Assembly: GCA_937894185.1 (NCBI GenBank) | Contig: CALCSA010000503.1 | Coordinates: 1 to 5,129 of the forward strand | Length of the DNA stretch: 5,129 bases | Direction of reading: 5' to 3' | From: an uncultured Clostridia bacterium | GTDB lineage: Bacteria > Bacillota > Clostridia > Oscillospirales > Ruminococcaceae | In this document: piece after piece, positions 1-5,129 of the stretch | Layout of the letters: every line of letters starts with the position of its first letter | Position numbering within the stretch: position 1 is the stretch's first letter | The notes under the pieces: generated by a model | The model's input: the letters and a program-made list of their open reading frames with translations, nothing else | Told to the model about the DNA's origin: nothing | The model's database searches: none | Translations under genes and position numbers: made by a program

Positions 1-1290
1 GCCTTTTGAAAGTTGTCCAGTTTGGTCAAACCCTTGAGGTCGGGGGAGCGAACCACCATGGATTCGGTAATAACCAACTCGCCCATCAGGTCCATCAACT
101 GGTCCAGCTTATCCAGCGACACGCTGATAAGGCTTTGCTTGATGGGCGCTTTGACGGCCCGGGGCTTTTTAGCCGCCTCTTTTTCCCGCGCAGCGGCTGG
201 AGTCGCAGGGTTTTCCGGCTGGATAGATGCCGCCGGGGCAGATTCCAACGGGGCGGCGGAAGCTCCGGCCACCTCTTTCAGGGCGGCGGAACGGACATAC
301 ATTCCCTTGTTTAAAGTCTCCTGCAGGGCCGACTGGCTCAAGGGGGTCTCCAAAATCATGCGAAAGCCCTTGGCGTTGATCAGCATGGCGGTTTCGGGGT
401 TGGTTTCGATGTCGGCGGGGCTGAAGGAAACCACCCGGCCGCAGGTTTTCCATGCCGCTGTCCTCTTCAAAAAAGACGTGGGCCTCGTACCGGGCACCGG
501 AAAGATCGGCAATTTTTCCCATTCTGCGGGCCGCATCCTCTTCGGACAGAAGGGTGGCCGAGCTGACGTGCATCTGCTTTTCGATCAGCTCCTGCATCTC
601 GGGGGGAGTCAGCTCGCTTTCCAGAGTGATGGTAAAGCCGCTCATCATGATCTCCATGGCGGTTTCCGGGTTGCTCTCAATATCATGTGGGTGGTAGCCC
701 AGAATCTTGCTTTTGTTCTTTAAAGTATTAACCAGCATAAAAGCCCGCAGGTTTTCCATGCCGCTGTCCTCTTCAAAGAATACTTCAAAGCGCATGGCAT
801 CTTCGCCCGCGGGCAGATCGGCCTCGGCGGCGGGAGCCGCGGCAGGCGTGGGCTGTTGCGCCGGGGCGGCAGCTGCGGAAGCCGCTCCTCCTTTTAGGAC
901 GTTGTAAAAGGTGACGGCCCGTCCGATGAGATCATCGTTTTTCTCCGCCAGTTCGTCGCCGTTTTGAATGGCTTCCAGCTGGCTTTTGAGGAAATCGGTA
1001 GCGTCCAGCATCAGGTCAAACAGCTCGGTAAAGTGGCTCTGGTCGATGCCATCTTCCCGAATCAAAAAGAAAGAGTCCTCCAGCTTATGGGTAACGGTGG
1101 AAATTAAATCCAGTTCCATCATGGCGGAAGAACCCTTTATGGTGTGCATAATGCGGAAAATCTCACTGATCGCATCTTCAGTCAGTTCCTGACTCTTTTC
1201 GGAATTGAGCAGAATCTCGTCCAATTGCTCGATTAAGGTGCCCATTTCGAAAAGAAACATCTCCATCATTTGATCGTTGCCACTGGCCAT
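1..1290 (-). CDS. cheA: Chemotaxis histidine kinase CheA, N-terminal part, apparently frameshifted (3' end outside window)
   Basis: CheA autophosphorylates on a histidine using ATP, under control of chemoreceptors and CheW, and passes the phosphate to CheY and CheB. The start is the ATG at 1290-1288, with GGAG nine bases upstream; an in-frame TTG at 1314 has no ribosome binding site. Residues 1-133 are the P1/HPt domain, with phospho-acceptor His49 in the MHTIKGSS motif. An Ala/Pro-rich linker (about 134-165) follows, then a first CheY-binding P2 module (about 167-250) and the start of a second (from about 268). After Arg284 (codon 441-439) this frame turns into unrelated sequence and stops at 171-169. 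The shifted frame, from about position 440 to base 1, restores the rest of the second P2 (GRVVSFSPADIETNPETAM), another Ala/Pro linker and the P3 dimerisation helices (SLDKLDQLMDLMGELVITES). The family identity is clear. Whether the break is biological or an assembly error cannot be decided here. The P4 ATPase and P5 domains would lie beyond the window. Confidence 0.9.
439..471 (-). repeat. 33-bp direct repeat, copy B (second P2 module of cheA), ending at the frameshift
   Basis: This is the second exact copy of the FEEDSGMENLR-coding block. Its downstream end (the CTGCGG of Leu-Arg at 444-439) coincides with the point where the cheA reading frame breaks. The overlapping TGCGGC can also be read, in the other frame, as the Cys-Gly that precedes RVVSFSP. 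This suggests a deletion between two TGCGG microhomologies. Confidence 0.8.
745..777 (-). repeat. 33-bp direct repeat, copy A (first P2 module of cheA)
   Basis: These 33 bases encode FEEDSGMENLR and are identical, base for base, to 439-471, which lies 306 bases further along the gene in the second P2 module. The surrounding codons of the two modules have diverged at synonymous and replacement sites, so the exact identity is confined to this block. Confidence 0.85.
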
Positions 1291-1378
1291 AGTCTCACAC
1301 TCCGGTCCTCTCAATATTTAACTCACCGCGTATCCCCATGAATACCCGGTCCGCCCATCCCAAAAATTGTTAATTCTC

Positions 1379-1407
1379 ATTATACCACAGCTCTCCTGCC
1401 TTGGCAA
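1379..1407 (-). promoter_or_regulatory. SigA-type promoter of cheA, extended -10
   Basis: Read on the minus strand, TTGCCA (1407-1402) and a perfect TATAAT (1384-1379) are separated by 17 bases. TGG directly before the -10 makes it an extended -10 (TGnTATAAT). Transcription should start near 1372, giving a leader of about 80 bases. The leader contains a small possible hairpin at 1330-1345 (six pairs, ATGG loop). No flagellar SigD-type element was seen, so this cheA appears to use the housekeeping sigma factor. Confidence 0.75.
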
Positions 1408-1571
1408 TTCCCGGCAAAGCTTCTTTTTTCCCTTGTCCGTTCAGTCATAACTTGCCCTTTTGGTAGAAATTTCCTCCCATTATATGTGGCTGCTGCCGAA
1501 AGAAACAGCACTTTCTCCGGGTCACAGATGTTCGCTTCCGGTTCCCCCTCCCTCGTTGTTTCAGATTTGTG

Positions 1572-1603
1572 CAAGAAAAGGACGCTTCTGCGCAGAAGCG
1601 TCC
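1572..1603 (-). terminator. Rho-independent terminator after the CmpB-family gene
   Basis: A perfect 24-base inverted repeat (1580-1603, arms GGACGCTTCTGC and GCAGAAGCGTCC) is followed on the minus strand by TTTTCTTG (1579-1572). It starts 17 bases past the stop codon of the leftward gene at 1620-1622. It would end that transcript well before the cheA promoter. Confidence 0.8.
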
Positions 1604-1619
1604 CGATGGAAGGCAAAAT

Positions 1620-2396
1620 CTAATGGTTGCGGCTGCGTTCCCTTAGCTTTTTGGCTGCTGCTTTAATCTCCTGCAGGTGCTTGTTGTACCTCATGGATTT
1701 AAAAGCCGGGAAGGCCTTGAGCATTCTCTGCTCCTGAGCGTTCATTCTGGAACGGAACCGCTCATAAGCATGGCCGACCTTCTCATGGAGCTCGTTGTCC
1801 CCCACTCGTTCCTTAAGCGTTTCCGCATAGCGGTGCAAAGCGCCGTCGGTGAACTCCGATATTTCAGCAGAGAGCTCCTTGAGCTTCTGGTCAAAGGCGG
1901 AAACGGACAGGATGGTGTAGAAGCTGTCGCCCAGCAGCAGCAGAAACAAAAACAGGGAGCCATAGTCCATAAAGCTGCGGGGAATCCTCCCAACCAGCCG
2001 AGCCACCGAGGGGTGAATCCCCTTGATGAGCAGAACGGAAAAGCTGCCGAAGGCCACCGCTCCCAACAGGCAAATCCGCCCGTTGATATTCCACTTTTTA
2101 TCCGAGTAGTCCCACCACCGGGCGTGAAACAGCTTTTCCATCCCCCAAGAGGTGACGTATTCCAAGCCGCAGGTCAGCACCACGCCCGACAAAAAAAGGG
2201 CGGCGGTATTTTCCACATCACCCAAAACGGCAATCACCAGCACGGCCCCGAATCCGTAGATGGGGCAGTAGGGGCCGTTTAAAAAGCCCCGGCTGATGAA
2301 CCGCTTTTCCAACGCGGAACAGAGGATGGTTTCGTAGGCCCATCCCAGCACACTGTAACAGACAAACCAGATAAAATAGGTTTCCACCAGCAGCAT
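1620..2396 (-). CDS. CmpB-type (PF06541) multi-pass membrane protein, labelled 'putative ABC transporter permease'
   Basis: The product has 258 residues and about five membrane segments (roughly 4-25, 47-62, 63-84, 109-128 and 144-168). A charged, helical, probably cytoplasmic tail (about 169-258) ends in a Lys/Arg-rich stretch. The PF06541 signature is plain: GWAYET near residue 18, RGFLNGPYCPIYGFGA (36-51), LEYVTSWGMEKLFHARWWDYS (78-98) and NINGRICL (103-110). Databases call the family an ABC transporter permease, but its function is not established. No ATP-binding partner gene lies beside it here, so a transport role is unsupported. The ATG at 2396 is chosen over the in-frame ATG at 2462 because the predicted transcription start (about 2460) lies beside that upstream codon, which also has no ribosome binding site. 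The chosen start has only a weak AAGAAG-like site. The gene appears monocistronic, with its own promoter and terminator. Confidence 0.85.
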   Translation of the reverse strand: MLLVETYFIWFVCYSVLGWAYETILCSALEKRFISRGFLNGPYCPIYGFGAVLVIAVLGDVENTAALFLSGVVLTCGLEYVTSWGMEKLFHARWWDYSDKKWNINGRICLLGAVAFGSFSVLLIKGIHPSVARLVGRIPRSFMDYGSLFLFLLLLGDSFYTILSVSAFDQKLKELSAEISEFTDGALHRYAETLKERVGDNELHEKVGHAYERFRSRMNAQEQRMLKAFPAFKSMRYNKHLQEIKAAAKKLRERSRNH

Positions 2397-2449
2397 AGCA
2401 ACACTTCTTCTTTCGCTTTTCTCGGTCCCGCCCCCAGCGGAGCTTTGAC

Positions 2450-2473
2450 TTATTATACACATGTATATTATAA
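2450..2473. promoter_or_regulatory. Imperfect 24-bp palindrome over the -10 and start site, possible operator
   Basis: The palindrome is centred on ACATGT (2459-2464), and ten of twelve base pairs match (mismatches at 2458/2465 and 2454/2469). It spans the -10 box and predicted start point of the CmpB-family promoter, where a dimeric repressor could act. Part of the symmetry comes from two A/T-rich TATAAT-like boxes, so chance is a real alternative. Confidence 0.35.
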
Positions 2474-2496
2474 TATCGGCATCGACGGTCTGTCAA
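2467..2496 (-). promoter_or_regulatory. SigA-type promoter of the CmpB-family gene
   Basis: On the minus strand, a perfect TTGACA (2496-2491) and a perfect TATAAT (2472-2467) are separated by 18 bases. Transcription should start near 2460, with a leader of about 64 bases to the ATG at 2396. A second TATAAT at 2457-2452 has no -35 at a proper distance. The promoter lies just past the terminator of the upstream glyoxalase gene. Confidence 0.8.
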
Positions 2497-2521
2497 TCGG
2501 CAGGGGAAAGGCAATTCATCC

Positions 2522-2559
2522 AAAAGAAAATCGGCGCCGCGCACTGCGCAGCACCGATT
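2522..2559 (-). terminator. Rho-independent terminator after the glyoxalase gene
   Basis: Arms at 2529-2542 and 2546-2559 form a long GC-rich hairpin: AATCGG with CCGATT, then GC with GC, then GCGC with GCGC. It has two C/A mismatches and a three-base loop. On the minus strand it continues into TTTTCTTTT (2530-2522, overlapping the stem foot). It begins 29 bases past the stop of the gene at 2589. Confidence 0.85.
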
Positions 2560-2588
2560 GCATTCATAACATTAAGTCGGGGCAAGCC

Positions 2589-2954
2589 CTAGTATTTTGG
2601 GGGAAGGATCTCGATCCAGTAGCCATCTGGATCCTCGATAAAGTAAATTCCCATCTTGGTATTTTCGTAACAGATGCAGCCCATCTCCTTGTGCAGAGCG
2701 TGGGAGGCTTCAAAATCCTGCGCCTCAAAGGCCAGGTGAATCTCGTTGTCACCCAGATTGTAGGGGTCCCCTCTGCCCCGAAGCCAGGTCAGTTCCAGCT
2801 GATGGGTAGACTGCCCGTCTCCCAGAAACACCAGCGTAAAATCCTCGGTTTCTTTGCGGCGCACCTCCTGAAGGTCCAGTGCAGCTTGGTAGAATTCCAG
2901 ACTGCGTTCCAGATCCAACACATTGATGTTGTTATGCAAAAACTTGAATTTCAT
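2589..2954 (-). CDS. gloA: Glyoxalase I-like VOC protein (lactoylglutathione lyase family)
   Basis: The product has 121 residues and a single vicinal-oxygen-chelate fold made of two beta-alpha-beta-beta-beta modules. The four expected metal ligands are visible at the positions seen in E. coli-type GloA: His7 (KFLHNNINV), Glu54 (HQLELTW), His73 (NEIHLAF) and Glu115 (YWIEILPP). The C-terminal EDPDGYWIE motif is typical. By family, the enzyme isomerises the hemithioacetal of methylglyoxal and a thiol cofactor in the cytoplasm. Many Clostridia lack glutathione, so the actual thiol or substrate is uncertain, and another VOC activity is possible. The start at 2954 is fixed by AGGAGGGG eight bases upstream. 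A longer frame reaching an ATG at 3017 would add 21 unlike residues and has no such site. The length is close to that of the bacterial single-domain family. Confidence 0.85.
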   Translation of the reverse strand: MKFKFLHNNINVLDLERSLEFYQAALDLQEVRRKETEDFTLVFLGDGQSTHQLELTWLRGRGDPYNLGDNEIHLAFEAQDFEASHALHKEMGCICYENTKMGIYFIEDPDGYWIEILPPKY

Positions 2955-2962
2955 GAAGAAAT

Positions 2963-2970
2963 CCCCTCCT
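2963..2970 (-). promoter_or_regulatory. Ribosome binding site AGGAGGGG that fixes the glyoxalase start
   Basis: On the minus strand this is a full AGGAGG followed by GG, ending eight bases before the ATG at 2954. It selects that codon over the upstream in-frame ATG at 3017. Confidence 0.8.
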
Positions 2971-3019
2971 GTATGGCAATTGGCAGACAAAACACACGCA
3001 GAGGAAGCTGTCTTCATAT

Positions 3020-3048
3020 AGTATACCTGTGGGAATTCTGGATAGCCA
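3020..3048 (-). promoter_or_regulatory. Weak candidate promoter for the glyoxalase gene
   Basis: A good -10, TATACT (minus strand, 3025-3020), lies 17 bases from a poor -35, TGGCTA (3048-3043). The predicted start would be near 3013, with a leader of about 59 bases. A 6-bp inverted repeat (TCTGGA at 3037-3042, TCCAGA at 3051-3056) straddles the -35 and could be a protein site. Confidence 0.35.
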
Positions 3049-3074
3049 TTTCCAGATGGTTAAGATGTGGTTAC

Positions 3075-3095
3075 AAATTAAAACGGCCTTGGCCG
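3075..3095 (-). terminator. Probable Rho-independent terminator after the BofC_C-like gene
   Basis: The self-complementary CGGCCTTGGCCG (3084-3095) forms a short GC stem on the minus strand, followed by TTTTAATTT (3083-3075). It sits 14 bases past the stop codon. The stem is only four or five pairs, so strength is uncertain. Confidence 0.55.
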
Positions 3096-3108
3096 CCATC
3101 CGGCAAGC

Positions 3109-3474
3109 TTAGCTGATATAGTCTTCTATCCGGGCGTTGAGCTCATCTCCGGTGTAGATTTTAATTCCTTCCTCCAGCTGGATGCGGTCGTATTCCGGCA
3201 GATGCTTGAGCTGCTTGTCAAAAATAAGTTCCGGTGTTTCGGAACCACGGGCAAAGATGGCAATTCTGCCCTGATACTCTTTGATAATATAAAGGTAGTC
3301 GTCTTCTATTTCCGGTTGCGGAGCCTGGGGCTGCATGGCCTCCACATCGGGAACCTGCTCCTGCATGGGCAGAGCCTGTTGCTCCCGCCCCGGCAGCAGA
3401 GCGGCTGTAATTGCCACAGCCACCGTCACCGCCAAGGCGGCTCCCGTTGCCGCCAGACGCTTATCCCAAATCAT
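3109..3474 (-). CDS. Small membrane-anchored protein with a BofC C-terminal-like domain
   Basis: The product has 121 residues. It opens with a short basic N-terminus and one hydrophobic segment (about 8-28), which could be a signal anchor or an uncleaved signal peptide. A Pro/Gln/Glu-rich linker (about 29-57) follows, then a compact domain (about 58-121) with the pattern YLYIIKEYQGRIAIF, LPEYDRIQLEEGI and a final ARIEDYIS. I recognise this pattern as BofC_C-like (PF08955). In Bacillus subtilis, BofC is an exported forespore protein that restrains the SpoIVB protease in SigK activation. This protein is shorter and has no visible N-terminal BofC domain, so the same role is only a suggestion. 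The start ATG at 3474 has AAAGGGGG seven bases upstream. The gene stands alone, divergent from the PBP gene, with a probable terminator after it. The membrane topology is well supported, the domain call moderately so. Confidence 0.75.
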   Translation of the reverse strand: MIWDKRLAATGAALAVTVAVAITAALLPGREQQALPMQEQVPDVEAMQPQAPQPEIEDDYLYIIKEYQGRIAIFARGSETPELIFDKQLKHLPEYDRIQLEEGIKIYTGDELNARIEDYIS

Positions 3475-3517
3475 GGTGTTACCCCCTTTGTCGGGTTGGA
3501 TCCATAGGTTACACTGA

Positions 3518-3547
3518 TAGACTGCCCAAAATCTGGTAATTTATTCC
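3518..3547 (-). promoter_or_regulatory. Speculative SigG-like promoter of the BofC_C-like gene
   Basis: I found no convincing SigA promoter upstream of this gene. On the minus strand, GGAATA (3547-3542) and CAGTCTA (3524-3518) are 17 bases apart. They match the Bacillus SigG pattern (TGAATA, 17-18 bases, CATACTA) at 5 of 6 and 5 of 7 positions. This would suit a forespore gene, but such short matches often arise by chance. Confidence 0.25.
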
Positions 3548-3606
3548 GAATTTGTGGAGTTGTTTTCAAATATTAAGAAAAAAGATATGTTCCCGGGCAG
3601 AATATA

Positions 3607-3615
3607 TGCTATAAT
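3607..3615 (+). promoter_or_regulatory. Extended -10 promoter element of the PBP gene
   Basis: TGCTATAAT is a perfect extended -10. The region 16-18 bases upstream (around 3586-3593) holds no good -35, which extended -10 promoters can tolerate. Predicted start is near 3622, giving a leader of about 135 bases before the ATG at 3757. Confidence 0.6.
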
Positions 3616-3756
3616 ACAAAGGTCATTGTCATGCTGCAGGCAGGGCGGCAACTACCGCTTTGCAGCCCCAATTCTACTGGAACGGCTCTGCAGCCCAATG
3701 GACAAGTCTATGATAATCGCGCGAACTTTCCGCGCTTCTTTGCGAGGGATTTTTGA

Positions 3757-5129
3757 ATGAACCAAAGCATTCCCAACAAGCCAACACCGGGTACGCCTTC
3801 CGGAAGGCGGCCGGCAAGGCCTCCCCAAAAAAGTCTGCCTCTGGGCCTGCGGGCCACCAAGGGGCTTTTTTCCACCATTGGAAAAGTGCTGGTCACCCTG
3901 ATTCTGGTGGGGATTATCACCGGATGTATTGTAGGCTGTGTTCTGACTGTTTACATCCTGCAGTACATCGGAGCCGACAACTCGGTGGATCTGGAAGCCG
4001 TCAAGATGGGTTACACCTCCCTGATGCTGGCCGAGGACCCCAAAACAGGCGAAGAAGTCATCCTCAAGCGGTTGTATTACGGCGGTCAGGACCGCACTTG
4101 GGTGGACTACGACGATATCAGCGACTGGGCCAAGCAGTCCATCGTGGCCATTGAGGACAAGCGCTTCTGGAAGCATGACGGCGTGGACTGGCGGCGGACC
4201 GTGGGCGCCTTTGTGGGCATGTTCCTGCCGGTGGAGGGAACCACCACCGGGGGCGGTTCCACCATTACCCAGCAGCTGATTAAAAACGTCACCGGGGACA
4301 ACGACTACCGGGTGGAGCGCAAGGTGCGGGAAATTTTCCGCGCTCTCGATCTTCACAAGAACTATTCCCGGGAAGAAATTCTGGAGGCATACCTGAATCT
4401 GGTACCTCTGGGCAACGGCACCAACGGCATTCAGGCGGCGGCCAACTTTTACTTTGGCAAAGACGCCAAGGACCTGAATCTGGAAGAAAGCGCCGCCATT
4501 GTGGGCATCACCAAGTTTCCCGGGCTTTACAACCCCTACCGCAATCCGGAGGAACATAAAAAGCGGCAGGTTCATGTTTTGGATGAAATGCTGAGTCAAG
4601 AGCTCATCACCCAGCAAGAGCACGATAAAGCGGTGGATGCCAAGCTCAATTTTGTGGACAGGGACTCTCAGGCCAGCACCATCACCCAGACCTCCAGCTA
4701 CTTTGTGGACCATGTCATCAACGAAGTGGTGGCGGATCTGATGGAGTATAAGGGGATGGAAAAAAGCTACGCCCTGAACCAGATTTACAGCGGCGGATAC
4801 CGGATTTACACCACGGTGGATCTGGATATGCAGGCTTATCTGGAGGAGTTCTTCCTCACCTCCGATCATTTTCCCACCGTCAGGGGGGAGGAGTATCCCC
4901 AGTCGGCCACCGCCATCATCGACCCCCACGGCAAGCTGTTGGCGGTGGTGGGGGGCATTGGCGAAAAAACCGGAGAGCGCACCTTTAACCGGGCAACCAT
5001 GTCCCTGCGGCATCCCGGATCGGCCCTCAAGCCCATCGGCCCCTACGCTCTGGCCTTTGAGCGGAATAACCTCACCTGGTCCACCATCATTGAGGACAGC
5101 CCCCTTACGGATCTGCCCGGCGGCTGGTC
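3757..5129 (+). CDS. Bifunctional class A penicillin-binding protein (PBP1A-type), N-terminal 457 residues
   Basis: This enzyme polymerises lipid II into glycan strands (GT51 transglycosylase) and cross-links the peptides (transpeptidase) on the outer face of the membrane. The ATG at 3757 follows GAGGG with eight bases between. Residues 1-43 are a Pro/Arg/Lys-rich cytoplasmic tail and about 45-70 the membrane anchor. The transglycosylase motifs follow in order: IEDKRFWKH with catalytic Glu133; GGGSTITQQLIKN (165-177); RKVRE (188-192); and YLNLVPLGNGTNGIQAAANFYFG (from 212). A linker with SYFVDHV (about 314) and GGYRIYTTVD (about 346-355) leads into the transpeptidase, whose SxxK active site is Ser422-Ala-Leu-Lys425 in HPGSALKP. 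The later SxN and KTG motifs lie outside the window. The frame stays open from 3757 to the last base, and typical family members run to about 700-900 residues. The gene is divergent from the BofC_C-like gene and has its own promoter element. Confidence 0.95.
   Translation, partial: MNQSIPNKPTPGTPSGRRPARPPQKSLPLGLRATKGLFSTIGKVLVTLILVGIITGCIVGCVLTVYILQYIGADNSVDLEAVKMGYTSLMLAEDPKTGEEVILKRLYYGGQDRTWVDYDDISDWAKQSIVAIEDKRFWKHDGVDWRRTVGAFVGMFLPVEGTTTGGGSTITQQLIKNVTGDNDYRVERKVREIFRALDLHKNYSREEILEAYLNLVPLGNGTNGIQAAANFYFGKDAKDLNLEESAAIVGITKFPGLYNPYRNPEEHKKRQVHVLDEMLSQELITQQEHDKAVDAKLNFVDRDSQASTITQTSSYFVDHVINEVVADLMEYKGMEKSYALNQIYSGGYRIYTTVDLDMQAYLEEFFLTSDHFPTVRGEEYPQSATAIIDPHGKLLAVVGGIGEKTGERTFNRATMSLRHPGSALKPIGPYALAFERNNLTWSTIIEDSPLTDLPGGW

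Noticed and set aside
13..723. Long plus-strand open frame across cheA
   Set aside because: It lies opposite recognisable CheA sequence on the minus strand and its translation shows no domain.
1288..1314. TTG at 1314 as the cheA start
   Set aside because: No ribosome binding site precedes it, while the ATG at 1290 has GGAG nine bases upstream and gives the usual short N-terminus before P1.
1291..1378. A riboswitch (such as cyclic di-GMP) in the cheA leader
   Set aside because: The leader is short and shows only one small hairpin (1330-1345) and a repeated GGACCGG; no conserved riboswitch core was recognised.
1380..1616. 78-codon minus-strand frame in the gap before cheA
   Set aside because: It overlaps the terminator hairpin at one end and the cheA promoter at the other, has no ribosome binding site and resembles no known protein.
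1677..2282. Plus-strand open frame of 201 codons opposite the CmpB-family gene
   Set aside because: The minus-strand frame has the PF06541 signature and membrane segments; the plus-strand product is Gln/His/Pro-rich with no motif.
2397..2462. N-terminal extension of the CmpB-family protein to the ATG at 2462
   Set aside because: The codon sits at the predicted transcription start and has no ribosome binding site; the added residues are polar and precede the natural first membrane helix.
2955..3017. N-terminal extension of the glyoxalase to the ATG at 3017
   Set aside because: The strong AGGAGGGG before the ATG at 2954 lies within the extension, and the family normally begins a few residues before the first metal-binding His, as the 2954 start does.
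3652..5013. Long minus-strand open frame of 453 codons opposite the PBP gene
   Set aside because: It is antisense to a clear GT51/transpeptidase frame with all expected motifs, and its translation is low-complexity and matches no family I know. It is open because of the codon bias of the real gene.
1..5129. A defence system, mobile element or biosynthetic cluster
   Set aside because: All five genes belong to ordinary chromosomal families, and I saw no transposase, integrase, terminal repeats, CRISPR-like spacing or toxin-antitoxin pair.

Overview
The window reads as a chromosomal segment of a flagellated, Gram-positive Clostridia-type bacterium, most likely in or near the Oscillospiraceae/Ruminococcaceae. 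This is inferred from the Firmicutes-style CheA, a CmpB-type (PF06541) membrane protein, a BofC_C-like small protein, a class A penicillin-binding protein with a short basic tail before its anchor, strong AGGAGG-type ribosome binding sites, and consensus SigA promoters. I see no transposase, tRNA, rRNA, CRISPR array or phage gene.

Layout. Four genes run leftward (minus strand), and a fifth runs rightward from a divergent intergenic region. From left to right they are: (1) cheA, positions 1-1290, leaving the window at its 3' side and carrying an apparent frameshift near position 440; (2) a five-helix CmpB/PF06541 membrane protein, 1620-2396; (3) a glyoxalase I-like VOC protein, 2589-2954; (4) a small membrane-anchored protein with a BofC_C-like domain, 3109-3474; (5) on the plus strand, the first 457 residues of a bifunctional PBP1A-type peptidoglycan synthase, 3757 to the window edge. 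The leftward genes look like separate transcription units. Hairpin-plus-T-run terminators lie after genes 2, 3 and 4, and SigA-like promoters precede cheA and gene 2 (near consensus) and gene 3 (weaker). Gene 4 has only a speculative SigG-like candidate.

The 329-base gap 1291-1619 holds the terminator of gene 2 (1572-1603), the cheA promoter (1379-1407) and the cheA leader; I see no credible gene in it. The 282-base divergent region 3475-3756 holds the upstream signals of genes 4 and 5.

The genes do not form one pathway: chemotaxis, an uncharacterised membrane protein, methylglyoxal detoxification, a possible sporulation or envelope factor, and cell wall synthesis. I found no convincing new multi-gene system. 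The most notable feature is inside cheA. Two tandem CheY-binding (P2) modules share a 33-bp identical block. The second module has apparently lost about 35 bp exactly at the end of that block, which breaks the reading frame before the dimerisation and kinase domains. This is either a real inactivating deletion or a repeat-induced assembly error.
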